A stretch of 64,000 nt of DNA from Bradyrhizobium canariense (lineage in GTDB: Bacteria > Pseudomonadota > Alphaproteobacteria > Rhizobiales > Xanthobacteraceae). Each line of letters opens with the position of its first letter. The first letter of the stretch is position 1. Below are positions 44,465 to 52,957 of this stretch, one piece after another. Made by a program: the position numbers and the translations under genes. Location: assembly GCF_018130465.1 (NCBI RefSeq), contig NZ_JAFCKJ010000018.1, positions 106,202 through 170,201 on the forward strand, in the 5' to 3' direction. The notes under the pieces were generated by a model. It was given only the letters and a program-made list of their open reading frames with translations, was not told the DNA's origin and did not search any database.

Positions 44465-45559
44465 ATGAACATCCACCTCACCAAGAGCCAGATCGGGCTG
44501 GACGGCGTTCCCGCGGCCGAAACCGTGCTGAGCCATGTCGACGGCGAGCGCGGCGAGCTGATCATCGCCGGCGAGCATGTCGGCCGCCTGGCGAGCCAGT
44601 CGAGCTTTGAGGGCGTCACCGCCCGGCTCTGGAACGGCGCCAGCAAGACCAGCTTAAGCGAAGCCAATGTGCGGGCGAGCCTGGGCGCCGCACGCGAGCG
44701 CGCCTTCGCGCGGCTGGATGAGCTGCTGCCGGCGACGCGCGGCATGGGCATCATCGACGGGTTTCGCGCGGCGGTTGCGGGACTTCGCGCCGAGCACGGG
44801 CTGGAGCACGAGGCGACCATCGTCGGCGCATTCCCGGTGATTGCGGGCGCGCTGGTCCGCCGCGCCAAGGGTCTCGATCCCGTGGCGCCCGATCCGAACG
44901 TGAGCCAGGCTGCCGATACGCTTCGCATGCTGCACGGGCGCGCGCCTGAAGCACGCGAGGTCACGGCGTTGGACGCTTATCTCGTCACCGCCAGCGACCA
45001 CGGTATGAACGCCTCGACCTTCACCGCGCGCGTGGTGGCCTCAACGCAGGCTGATCTATTTGCGGCCGTGACCGCCGGTTATTGCGCGCTGACGGGGCCG
45101 CTGCACGGCGGCGCGCCGGAGCCGGTGCTGGAAATGCTCGATGCGATCGGCTCGCGCGAGCGCATCCAGCCCTGGGTGGACGCGGCACTCGCCCGCGGCG
45201 AGCGCATGATGGGCTTTGGTCACCGCGTCTATCGCGTGCGGGATCCGCGCGCCGACGTGCTCAAAACCGCGATCGAAGCGTTCGCCTCCAACGGCGCCAA
45301 CCTTCCCTTCGCCGGCGAGGTCGAGGCCTATATTCGCAGCGCGTTGCGCAAGAAGAATCCGGAGCGGCCGCTGGAGACGAATGTCGAGTTCTTCACCGCG
45401 ATCCTGCTCGATGCGCTGGCGATTCCGAGGCAGGCCTTCACGCCGATCTTCGCGGTAGCGCGCGCCGCCGGCTGGACCGCGCATGCGCGCGAGCAACAGC
45501 GGACGGGGCGGCTGATCCGGCCGAGCTCGTCGTATGTGGGGGCGATGCCGAAGGCGTGA
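44465..45559 (+). CDS. Citrate synthase / methylcitrate synthase family protein
   Basis: A 364-residue protein from the ATG at 44465 (MNIHLTKSQIGLDGVPAAET). Catalytic histidines are in GPLHGGAPE and GFGHRVYRVRDPRADV. The position of the catalytic Asp in NVDF-type motifs reads NVEFFTAIL, a Glu. The C terminus is RLIRPSSSYVGAMP. It is shorter than housekeeping GltA (about 430). Reactions could be the condensation of acetyl- or propionyl-CoA with oxaloacetate. The HTH-citrate synthase gene is divergent with 75 bp between them, so this is its likely partner. Confidence 0.88.
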   Translation: MNIHLTKSQIGLDGVPAAETVLSHVDGERGELIIAGEHVGRLASQSSFEGVTARLWNGASKTSLSEANVRASLGAARERAFARLDELLPATRGMGIIDGFRAAVAGLRAEHGLEHEATIVGAFPVIAGALVRRAKGLDPVAPDPNVSQAADTLRMLHGRAPEAREVTALDAYLVTASDHGMNASTFTARVVASTQADLFAAVTAGYCALTGPLHGGAPEPVLEMLDAIGSRERIQPWVDAALARGERMMGFGHRVYRVRDPRADVLKTAIEAFASNGANLPFAGEVEAYIRSALRKKNPERPLETNVEFFTAILLDALAIPRQAFTPIFAVARAAGWTAHAREQQRTGRLIRPSSSYVGAMPKA

Positions 45560-45590
45560 GGTATCGCGGATGTCCCCGCGAGCCCGGAAT

Positions 45591-45684
45591 CGTAGGGTGG
45601 GCAAAGGCGCACTTGCGCCGTGCCCACCATCGATCCGAAACTGCAACAGAAGCGGTGGGCACGCTTCGCTTTGCCCACCCTACG
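45591..45684. repeat. Dispersed palindromic repeat, CGTAGGGTGGGCAAAGGCGC family
   Basis: CGTAGGGTGGGCAAAGGCGC at the left pairs with CGCTTTGCCCACCCTACG at the right, with inner GTGCCCACC and GGTGGGCAC arms. It lies between the convergent citrate synthase and J-domain genes. Confidence 0.82.
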
Positions 45685-45724
45685 ATACTCCCACAAGGGG
45701 AGAAGGAGAAAGAAGGTGCGAAGC

Positions 45725-46360
45725 TCAGGCCTCGCGCACCACGGTCTTCAGATAATTATACGCCTTGATGATCTCGATCAGGCGATCCTCGGTGGAGCGG
45801 TCGCCACCGTTGGCGTCGGGGTGGTGCTGCTTCACCAGCGCCTTGTACTTGGACTTGACGTCGGCGAGCGTAGAGTCGGGGCCGAGGCCCATCACCTGGA
45901 GCGCCTTGCGCTCGGCGTTCATGATCTTGCGCGTCTCGGCCTTCGGCGCGGCCTGCGGGCCGGCGCGCCAGCCGGTGCGGCCGTTGAGCTCCTGGAACAT
46001 GCTGAACGGATCGAAGGCGCTGTCGATCTCGGCCTCCGCGCCCTTCTTGACGCCGCCGTTGGCGCCCATCTTCCAGGTCGGACGATGGCCGGTCAGCGCA
46101 TCTTTCTGATAGCGCGCGACGGCGTCGGCATTCATGCCGGAGAAGAAATTGTAGTTCTGGTTGTACTCGCGCACGTGATTCAGGCAGAAGTGCCAGTACT
46201 CACGCTGGTTGTCGCGACCCTTGGGCGCACGATGGGCGCCCTTGTTCTGACACCCGGTCCATTCGCAGTTGACCGCGGCGTCGCGCGGTTTCACTTCCGG
46301 TTGCTTGCCTTTCGGCTTGACCCGGATGGAGTCGAAGAACTTTGATGAATCGATCGGCAT
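45725..46360 (-). CDS. J-domain (DnaJ-like) protein
   Basis: A 211-residue protein, MPIDSSKFFDSIRVKPKGKQ, with an N-terminal CEWTGCQNKGAHRAPKGR segment whose Cys and His could bind a metal, and a C-terminal J domain (ALQVMGLGPDSTLADVKSKY to the end) with the HPD motif in KQHHPDANGGD. J-domain proteins stimulate Hsp70 ATPase. This architecture (single J domain at the C terminus) is common in alphaproteobacteria. It is divergent from bolA with about 145 bp between starts. Confidence 0.9.
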   Translation of the reverse strand: MPIDSSKFFDSIRVKPKGKQPEVKPRDAAVNCEWTGCQNKGAHRAPKGRDNQREYWHFCLNHVREYNQNYNFFSGMNADAVARYQKDALTGHRPTWKMGANGGVKKGAEAEIDSAFDPFSMFQELNGRTGWRAGPQAAPKAETRKIMNAERKALQVMGLGPDSTLADVKSKYKALVKQHHPDANGGDRSTEDRLIEIIKAYNYLKTVVREA

Positions 46361-46505
46361 GACTGACTTTGACTACGCAATGCAAAAACCTTCAAGTCTT
46401 GACATTGCAATTAGCTGGAAAGCATAGCCGAAGCTATGCTGAGGCATCCTTGAACGGTCGCCAGAGGCGGCCTATGCAAATAACGGAGAGCGATCTCGCA
46501 CCGTA

Positions 46506-46790
46506 ATGACCCAGATGGCCATCAGAGACACTATCAGCAACAAGTTGCAGGAAGCTTTCACGCCGGAAAGCCTGCAAGTCGTCGACGAGTCACATTTGCA
46601 CGAGGGCCACGCCGGCCATCGGCCGAGCGGCGAGACGCACTTCCGCGTTTATATCGTGTCTCAGGCCTTCAAAGGGAAGAGCCGGGTCGATCGCCACCGC
46701 ATGATAAATTCGGCGCTGGCCGCGGAACTCTCCGGCAGCGTGCACGCGCTGGCGATCCACGCGCAAGCGCCGGGGGAAGGCGGGAGCTAG
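46506..46790 (+). CDS. bolA: BolA family protein
   Basis: A 94-residue protein, MTQMAIRDTISNKLQEAFTP. The BolA fold signature is ESLQVVDESHLHEGHAGHRP, followed by GETHFRVYIVSQAFKGKSRV, and DRHRMINSALAAEL. An ATG three codons in (46515) is another possible start. BolA proteins work with monothiol glutaredoxins in iron-sulfur and redox sensing and influence stress morphology. A J-domain gene is divergent, a common pairing in Rhizobiales by my recollection. Confidence 0.93.
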   Translation: MTQMAIRDTISNKLQEAFTPESLQVVDESHLHEGHAGHRPSGETHFRVYIVSQAFKGKSRVDRHRMINSALAAELSGSVHALAIHAQAPGEGGS

Positions 46791-46848
46791 CTCGCCAAAT
46801 CGGCTGTCCTGCCTCGCGAAGGCGGGCGATGACTATTTCCTGAGCGAA

Positions 46849-48153
46849 TCAAAACGACGTCCCGGCCCGCCTCCGCTTGGCTTCCTCCATTTCCGTCTCG
46901 CGCGGCACCGGTGAAATACGGAGCGCGGTGATGCGGTTGCGCTCGCGGCGGAGGACGCGGAAGCGGAAGCCGTGAAAGGTGAAACTCTGGCCGCGGTCGG
47001 GGATCGAGCGCGCTTCGTGAATGACGAGGCCGGCGACCGTCGTTGCCTCTTCGTCGGGCAGGTGCCAGTCCATGGCGCGGTTGAGGTCGCGGATCGGCAC
47101 CGAGCCGTCGACGACGACCGAGCCGTCCGGCTGGGCGCGCACGCCCGCGACCACGACGTCATGCTCGTCGGAGATGTCGCCGACGATCTCTTCCAGAATG
47201 TCTTCCAGCGTCACGAGACCTTCAACTTCGCCGTACTCGTCGACGACCAGCGCGAAATGGGTCTTGCGGCGCCGGAACGCCTTGAGCTGCTCGGAGACGG
47301 GCCGCATCTCCGGCACGAACCAGGGCGGCAGCGCGATGGTGGAGACGTCGATGCGCGAGGTCTCGCCGTCGGCCGCGCGGATCGCGCGCAGCAAATCCTT
47401 GGCGTGGAGCACGCCGATGATGTTTTCCGGCTTCTCGCGCCACAGCGGGATGCGGGTGTATTCGGCCGCCAGCACCTCGCGCACCAGATCCTCCGGCGGC
47501 AGGTCGGCGTTGATCATCGTCATCTCGGTGCGATGGATCATGACGTCGGAGACCTGGAGCTCGCGCAGATCGAGCAGCCCGCCGAGCATGTCGCGGTCCT
47601 GCTTCTCGAACTTGCCTTCATGATGCAGCAGGTCGACCGCTCCGCGGAGGCGCTCGGTCGGCGACAGGATCGCCTGGTGCTCGCCGGCAAGGCCAAACAG
47701 GCGCATCAACAGCCGCACGATGACTTCCACGATCCGCAGCAGCGGCCCCAGCACGTACATCGTCAGCCGCATCGGGCGCGCCACCGCGAGCGCCATGCGG
47801 TCGGGCGCGTTGATCGCGATGGTCTTGGGCAGCACCTCGGCGAAGATCACGACCAGCGCGGTCATCAGGCCGGTGGCGTAGAGCACGCCGACGTCGCCGA
47901 ACCAGGCGGTGAAGATGCTGGTGGCCAGTGCGGATGCACTGATATTGGCGATGTTGTTGCCGAGCAGCAGCGCGCCGATCAGGCGCTCGCGCATGTCGAG
48001 CAGCTGCGAGACCACGTCGGCGTCGCGATTACCCTGCTTGGAGAGCCGCAGCATGCTGGCGCGCGAGGCGCCGGTCAGCGCGGTCTCGCTCGCGGCGAAA
48101 AAGCCGGAGACGAGCAGGCAGAGAATGACGATGGTGAATCCGAGCCAATCCAT
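46849..48153 (-). CDS. HlyC/CorC family protein (CNNM, CBS pair, CorC domain)
   Basis: A 434-residue protein with MDWLGFTIVILCLLVSGFFA at the N terminus, where GFFAASETALTGASRA is the CNNM (DUF21) signature. A tandem CBS pair follows (IHRTEMTMINADLPPEDLVR to GVLHAKDLLRAIR), then a C-terminal CorC_HlyC domain with LVVDEYGEVEGLVTLEDILE and EIVGDI. Proteins of this type are magnesium or cobalt efflux modulators. The usual length is kept. It lies just upstream of aroB on the same strand, separated by a small repeat. Confidence 0.9.
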   Translation of the reverse strand: MDWLGFTIVILCLLVSGFFAASETALTGASRASMLRLSKQGNRDADVVSQLLDMRERLIGALLLGNNIANISASALATSIFTAWFGDVGVLYATGLMTALVVIFAEVLPKTIAINAPDRMALAVARPMRLTMYVLGPLLRIVEVIVRLLMRLFGLAGEHQAILSPTERLRGAVDLLHHEGKFEKQDRDMLGGLLDLRELQVSDVMIHRTEMTMINADLPPEDLVREVLAAEYTRIPLWREKPENIIGVLHAKDLLRAIRAADGETSRIDVSTIALPPWFVPEMRPVSEQLKAFRRRKTHFALVVDEYGEVEGLVTLEDILEEIVGDISDEHDVVVAGVRAQPDGSVVVDGSVPIRDLNRAMDWHLPDEEATTVAGLVIHEARSIPDRGQSFTFHGFRFRVLRRERNRITALRISPVPRETEMEEAKRRRAGTSF

Positions 48154-48177
48154 GAACCACTCTGGTTTCTTGTTTTG

Positions 48178-48228
48178 ACGCGTTTTCCAGACGCGAACCG
48201 GTACCCACTTCGCTCGAAAACGCTCTAG
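48178..48228. repeat. Short rhizobial repeat with CGTTTTC/GAAAACG ends
   Basis: GACGCGTTTTCCAGACGCG and CGCTCGAAAACGCTCTAG enclose GAACCGGTACCCACTTCG. I recall a common rhizobial intergenic element with these ends. Only one copy is in the window. Confidence 0.6.
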
Positions 48229-48245
48229 CGCCGTTCAGCCGCGTG

Positions 48246-49394
48246 TCACGCCTTGTGGGCGAGCTTGTCCTTCAGGAAGTCGCGCACCGGAGCCGGTTCG
48301 ACGTTCTTCGCGATGACGGCACGCCCCACAGCCTCCAGCAGGATGAAGGTGAGCTTGCCGCGCTCGACCTTCTTGTCCTGCGCCATCAGCGCCATCAGCG
48401 CGTCGGCATCGGCAAGCCCCTCCTGCGCGAAGCCCGCGATGTCCTGCAAGCGCGTCGGCAAGCCGGCCTCGACGAGGTGACGCTCGACTCGCGTCGCATC
48501 CGCTTCGCCGATCATGCCGAGCCGGGCCGAGAGCTGCGCCGCCAGCGTCATGCCGATCGAAACGCCCTCGCCGTGGAACAGGCGGTCGGAGAAGCCGGTC
48601 GCGGCTTCCAGCGCGTGACCAAAAGTGTGGCCGAGATTGAGCAGCGCGCGCTCGCCGGTCTCGCGCTCGTCGCGCGAGACGACGCCGGCCTTGGCGCGGC
48701 AGGAGGTCGCGATCGCATGCTCACGCGCCGAACCGCCCCTGGAGATGTCGGAATGGTTCTTCTCGAGCCAGGTGAAGAAAGCCTCGTCACCGAGCACGCC
48801 GTATTTGGCGACCTCGGCATAGCCGGCGCGGAATTGCCGCGGCGACAGCGTGTCGAGCACGGCGGTGTCGGCGATGACCAGCACCGGCTGGTGGAAAGCG
48901 CCGAGCAGATTCTTGCCCTGCGGCGAATTGATGCCGGTCTTGCCGCCGACGGAGGAATCGACCTGCGCCAGCAGCGAGGTCGGCACCTGCACGAAGTCGA
49001 CGCCGCGGCGCAGGACCGCCGCCGCAAAGCCGGCGAGATCGCCGACCACGCCGCCGCCGAGCGCGATGACGAGATCGTTGCGCTCGATTTTCGCGGCGAT
49101 CAGGGCTTCGCTGACCTTTTCGAGACCGGCATAGGTCTTGGAGATCTCGCCTTCATCGACGACGATGCGCGACGTCGGAATGCCCGCGGTGGCGAGCGAT
49201 GCCTCGGCGGGCTCGAGCCAGTATTTCGCGACGGTGCGATCCGTCACGATCGCGGTACGCACGCCGGGACGTAAACGCGCGACCCGTTCGCCGAGCGAGG
49301 CCAGCACACCGCGGCCGATGACGATGTCATAGGCGCGATCGCCGAGCGCGACCTCCACATTGACAGGATCGGAATGTTTCAAAGGCGCGGTCAT
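48246..49394 (-). CDS. aroB: 3-dehydroquinate synthase
   Basis: A 382-residue enzyme from the ATG at 49394, which overlaps the aroK stop by 4 bp. NAD-binding and catalytic parts are evident: DEGEISKTYAGLEKVSEAL, ALGGGVVGDLAGFAAAVLRR, PTSLLAQVDSSVGGKTGINS and NLGHTFGHALEAATGF with zinc-binding histidines. It makes 3-dehydroquinate from DAHP, step two of the shikimate pathway. The gene follows aroK in the operon, a common arrangement in proteobacteria. Confidence 0.96.
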   Translation of the reverse strand: MTAPLKHSDPVNVEVALGDRAYDIVIGRGVLASLGERVARLRPGVRTAIVTDRTVAKYWLEPAEASLATAGIPTSRIVVDEGEISKTYAGLEKVSEALIAAKIERNDLVIALGGGVVGDLAGFAAAVLRRGVDFVQVPTSLLAQVDSSVGGKTGINSPQGKNLLGAFHQPVLVIADTAVLDTLSPRQFRAGYAEVAKYGVLGDEAFFTWLEKNHSDISRGGSAREHAIATSCRAKAGVVSRDERETGERALLNLGHTFGHALEAATGFSDRLFHGEGVSIGMTLAAQLSARLGMIGEADATRVERHLVEAGLPTRLQDIAGFAQEGLADADALMALMAQDKKVERGKLTFILLEAVGRAVIAKNVEPAPVRDFLKDKLAHKA

Positions 49395-50014
49395 CGTACG
49401 GCACTCGCGACGTCGGCTGGTGGCGGGGACGCCTGTTCGCGGCAAAGATGCGCGCGCAGCGTCTCGATGGTCTCCTCGACGATCTTGTCGTGCGGCACGT
49501 CGCGCGAGGCGATGGTGAGGTCGGCATTGCCGTAGACCGGCTCGCGCTCGGTGAGCAGGCGCGTCACGGTTCCCTCGGGATCGGCGGTCTGGAGCAGCGG
49601 ACGGTCGGCACGCCGGCGCACGCGACGCATGATGACATCATGGTCGGCCTTGAGCCAGATCGAGATCGCCTTCGCCGCGATGCGGCCCCGCGTCTCCTCG
49701 CGCATGAAGGCGCCGCCGCCGGTCGCCAGCACGATGGGACCGCCGTCGAGCAGACGCGCGATCACGCGGGCCTCGCCGTCGCGAAAATGCGGCTCGCCGT
49801 GGCGCTCGAAGATTTCCGGTATGGTCATGCCGGCCGCCGCCTCGATCTCGGTGTCGGCATCGACGAAGGGCAGCTTGAGCCGGGTCGCCATGCGGCGGCC
49901 GATGGTGGATTTGCCCACCCCCATCATGCCGACGAGCACGATCGAGCGCGTCCCGAGCGCCGACAGGATGTCGGCCTCGGGCGAAGCTTGGATCGGCAAC
50001 GCGGCGTCGGACAT
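49391..50014 (-). CDS. aroK: Shikimate kinase
   Basis: A 207-residue kinase from the ATG at 50014 (MSDAALPIQASPEADILSAL). Walker A is GMMGVGKSTIGRRMA, then DADTEIEAAAGMTIPEIF with the shikimate-binding Asp, FRDGEARVIARL and ATGGGAFMREETRG. It phosphorylates shikimate with ATP. ATGA overlap with aroB supports one operon. A short N-terminal tail of about 30 residues precedes the core, normal for this group. Confidence 0.95.
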   Translation of the reverse strand: MSDAALPIQASPEADILSALGTRSIVLVGMMGVGKSTIGRRMATRLKLPFVDADTEIEAAAGMTIPEIFERHGEPHFRDGEARVIARLLDGGPIVLATGGGAFMREETRGRIAAKAISIWLKADHDVIMRRVRRRADRPLLQTADPEGTVTRLLTEREPVYGNADLTIASRDVPHDKIVEETIETLRAHLCREQASPPPADVASAVR

Positions 50015-50134
50015 TTGTCTCGCTCGAATGGGTCTCGCTCGATCTGCCGCCAAGGCGGCATCCTTTGGCCACCTATACGACCCCGCAGGGGCCCTCGCCA
50101 GAGGACTCTTGCCACGAAACGGCGAACGTGTTGG

Positions 50135-50344
50135 ATGATTTCATTGGTTAATTTGCCCGCCAAGCCCCTGACCGAGACCCTCTCCGAGATCCTGCCGATG
50201 CCCAGCCTGTTCCGCTTCCTGACGGTCGTCGCCGTGATCGCCGGCATCGTCTATGGCGTGGTCTTCGCGCTGGCGAACTTCGTCAATCCCAAGTCGCGGG
50301 AAATGACGGTGACGATCCCGCCGGACAAATTTCTCAAGAAATAG
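50135..50344 (+). CDS. Small single-TM membrane protein upstream of xerD
   Basis: A 69-residue protein from the ATG at 50135 (MISLVNLPAKPLTETLSEIL). One TM helix, LFRFLTVVAVIAGIVYGVVF, is followed by a short tail ending MTVTIPPDKFLKK. It begins 120 bp from the aroK start on the other strand and ends 17 bp before xerD, so it is likely co-transcribed with xerD. I know no function; the same neighbour pattern occurs in related genomes as far as I recall. Confidence 0.65.
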   Translation: MISLVNLPAKPLTETLSEILPMPSLFRFLTVVAVIAGIVYGVVFALANFVNPKSREMTVTIPPDKFLKK

Positions 50345-50361
50345 GAGCTAGGCTGCCGGGC

Positions 50362-51345
50362 ATGCGTGCCAGATCTTCCGCCAACAAGCCCTCAGACGCC
50401 AAGCTCACCGGCCTGTTCCTCGACATGCTCGCGGCGGAACAGGGCGCCGGCCCCAATACGCTTGATGCCTACCGCCGCGACCTCACCGACTTCTCCGAGT
50501 TTCTCGGCCGCGGCGGCCATGCATTCGCGGACGCGGCGACACAGACCCTGCGCGACTATCTCGCCGATCTCGACACGCGCGGCTTCAAGTCCACCAGCGT
50601 CGCGCGACGGCTGTCGGCGATGCGGCATCTCTATCGCTTCCTCCTGAACGAACGGATCAGAACCGACGATCCCGCGGCGATCCTGTCCGGCCCCAAGCGC
50701 GGCCGCGGCCTGCCGAAGGTGCTGTCGATCGCGGATGTCGACCGCATGCTCCGCCGCGCCAAGGAATTGAGCGAGGCGGAGGAGGCCTCGCCCTCGAAAC
50801 GGCTGCGCGCCCTGAGACTCTATTGCCTGCTCGAAGTGCTCTACGCCACCGGCCTGCGCGTCTCCGAGCTAGTGGCGCTGCCGCGCACGGCCGCGAAGCG
50901 CGACGCCCGCATGATCGTGGTGCGCGGCAAGGGCAACAAGGAACGGCTGGTGCCGCTCAACGAGGCCTCGCGCCAGGCGATGGCCGATTATCTCGCGGCG
51001 ACGGAGGCCGCCAAGGAAAACAACAAGACGGACAAGAAGAGCAGCGTGGCGGCCTCGAAATGGTTGTTCCCCTCGTTCGGCGAGAGCGGGCATCTGACGC
51101 GGCAGCATTTTGCCCGCGACTTGAAGGAGCTCGCGGTGGCTTCGGGCCTCCAGGCCCGGCTGGTCTCCCCACACGTGCTGCGCCACGCCTTCGCCAGCCA
51201 CCTGCTTCACAACGGTGCCGATTTGCGCATCGTGCAGACGCTGCTCGGCCACACCGACATCTCGACGACCCAGATCTACACCCACGTGGTCGAGGAGCGG
51301 CTGAAGAGCCTGGTCCGCGACCTGCACCCGCTGGCGGAGAAGTAG
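50362..51345 (+). CDS. xerD: Site-specific tyrosine recombinase XerD
   Basis: A 327-residue recombinase starting MRARSSANKPSDAKLTGLFL. The N-terminal SAM-like domain contains DAYRRDLTDFSEFLGRGGHA and ARRLSAMRHLYRFLLNE. The catalytic domain has Arg in YATGLRVSELVALP, then HVLRHAFASHLL and LGHTDISTTQIYTH with the Tyr nucleophile. This is the XerD pattern. XerC and XerD resolve chromosome dimers at dif with FtsK; the location next to accA and aroK suggests a housekeeping gene, not an element integrase. Confidence 0.93.
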   Translation: MRARSSANKPSDAKLTGLFLDMLAAEQGAGPNTLDAYRRDLTDFSEFLGRGGHAFADAATQTLRDYLADLDTRGFKSTSVARRLSAMRHLYRFLLNERIRTDDPAAILSGPKRGRGLPKVLSIADVDRMLRRAKELSEAEEASPSKRLRALRLYCLLEVLYATGLRVSELVALPRTAAKRDARMIVVRGKGNKERLVPLNEASRQAMADYLAATEAAKENNKTDKKSSVAASKWLFPSFGESGHLTRQHFARDLKELAVASGLQARLVSPHVLRHAFASHLLHNGADLRIVQTLLGHTDISTTQIYTHVVEERLKSLVRDLHPLAEK

Positions 51346-51579
51346 GGCTCCGGGCCCCGGCTCTGCGCAGCAGCGCGTCCGGGACACGAGAGCCAGCCGG
51401 GATGACGATGAAACCGCCTTGACTTCGGCCACATCTCCGCAGAAAGAGCCGTGGCCTCACGTTTGATTTGGCCTGTGCTCCTTGCGAGCGCATAAGCCAA
51501 CTCATTGACAAATCTACACTTCTTTCCGCGACATCGAATCCGCTTCGCCGCTTCGCCCCGTCCTCCCTATATTGAGTTG

Positions 51580-52542
51580 ATGCCAGACCAGATGCGCAGC
51601 TATCTCGATTTCGAAAAGCCCGTCGCCGAGCTCGATTCCAAGCTCGACGAATTGCGGACGCTTGCGGCCTCCGGCAGCGACATCGCCGAGGAGATCGGGC
51701 GGATCGAGGACAAGGCGGCGCAGGCGCTGGCCGACCTCTATCAGAACCTGACGCCGTGGCAGAAGACGCTGGTCGCGCGGCATCCGCAGCGGCCGCATTT
51801 CAACGACTTCATCAAGGGCCTGATCACCGAATTCACCCCGCTCGCCGGCGACCGCAAGTTCGGCGAGGACGAGGCACTGGTGGCCGGCTTCGGCCGCTTC
51901 CGCGGCGAGGCCATCTGCGTGATGGGCCAGGAAAAGGGCGATTCCACCGAGAGCCGCATCAAGCATAATTTCGGCATGGCGCGGCCCGAGGGCTATCGCA
52001 AATGCGTGCGGCTGATGGAGATGGCGGAGCGGTTCGGCCTGCCGGTGCTGTCGCTCGCCGATTCCGCCGGCGCCTATCCCGGCATCGGCGCGGAAGAGCG
52101 CGGCCAGGCCGAGGCGATCGCGCGCTCGACCGATGCCTGCATGGCGCTGACCGTGCCGAACGTCGCCATCATCACCGGCGAGGGCATGTCGGGCGGCGCC
52201 ATCGCCATCACCACCGCCAACAAGGTCCTGATGCTGGAGCACGCGATCTACAGCGTGATCTCGCCCGAGGCCGCCTCCTCGATCCTCTGGCGCGACGGCT
52301 CCAAGGCGCAGGAAGCCGCCAACAACATGAAGATCACCGCGCAGGACATGCTCCGCTTCGGCGTGATCGACAGCATCCTGAAGGAGCCGGTCGGCGGCGC
52401 CCATCGCGACCCCGCCGCCATGATCGCCACCACGGGCGACGCCATCGCCAAGGCCTTTGACGAGCTGCGCGGCCTCGACGGCGACGCCGTCCGCAAGCAG
52501 CGGCGGCAGAAATTCCTCGATATCGGTCGGAAACTGGGCTGA
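51580..52542 (+). CDS. accA: Acetyl-CoA carboxylase carboxyltransferase subunit alpha
   Basis: A 320-residue protein from the ATG at 51580 (MPDQMRSYLDFEKPVAELDS). The alpha-subunit fold shows RPHFNDFIKGLITEFTPLAG, GRFRGEAICVMGQEKG, LADSAGAYPGIGAEERGQAE and ITGEGMSGGAIAI. It binds carboxybiotin and transfers the carboxyl group to acetyl-CoA with AccD. No AccD is here, as is usual. It starts 234 bp after xerD on the same strand. Confidence 0.96.
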   Translation: MPDQMRSYLDFEKPVAELDSKLDELRTLAASGSDIAEEIGRIEDKAAQALADLYQNLTPWQKTLVARHPQRPHFNDFIKGLITEFTPLAGDRKFGEDEALVAGFGRFRGEAICVMGQEKGDSTESRIKHNFGMARPEGYRKCVRLMEMAERFGLPVLSLADSAGAYPGIGAEERGQAEAIARSTDACMALTVPNVAIITGEGMSGGAIAITTANKVLMLEHAIYSVISPEAASSILWRDGSKAQEAANNMKITAQDMLRFGVIDSILKEPVGGAHRDPAAMIATTGDAIAKAFDELRGLDGDAVRKQRRQKFLDIGRKLG

Positions 52543-52583
52543 TTCGGCCGGTTTAGGGCCCGTCGGACGCGTCACCCTCCGCC

Positions 52584-52710
52584 GTCGTCCTGGCGAAAGC
52601 CAGGACCCATACCGCGGAATCTCTCGATTGGAGACGATGGGAGTACCAGACCGCGGATCTTCGCCAAATTGCGCACCGGGGTAATGGGTCCTGGCTTTCG
52701 CCAGGACGAC
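52584..52710. repeat. Dispersed palindromic repeat, GTCGTCCTGGCGAAAGCCAGG family, second copy
   Basis: GTCGTCCTGGCGAAAGCCAG and ACCCATACCGC at the left are paired by GGTAATGGGTC and CTGGCTTTCGCCAGGACGAC at the right. It lies 40 bp after accA. Confidence 0.85.
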
Positions 52711-52957
52711 ACTGAACTTGAGGCCCGGCCAAACCGCCCCGTATGCCCCCGGTAACCCAGCGTTAACCCTTTTTTTGCCCAAATCGGCGATCTCAGTACT
52801 GGTTTGGCCGCGAGGCCCAAGTTACGGCCCAGTTTAAGTCTTCGTTGACCACACCTTTGGGCCAACGGGCTCGTGATCCCCGCTCGGGTTGCGACCACAT
52901 GCCCCAGAGGTTAGAATTTTAATCAATGGCTTCAGGGCATAAGCGCTGGAGCGTGAT
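52711..52957. other. Gap ahead of the L,D-transpeptidase gene
   Basis: About 247 bases with no frame of coding character. It includes CAGCGTTAACCCTTTTTTTG, a T-rich run near 52770, and a GGAG near 52948 ahead of the next start. Probably the promoter region of that gene. Confidence 0.35.

Noticed and set aside
50362-51345. Tyrosine recombinase as integrase of a mobile element
   Set aside because: It sits among housekeeping genes (aroK, accA), has the XerD motifs and no attachment repeats or cargo nearby.
51346-51400. GC-rich stretch after xerD as a terminator or repeat
   Set aside because: The inverted pairing is weak and no T-run follows, so no call was made.
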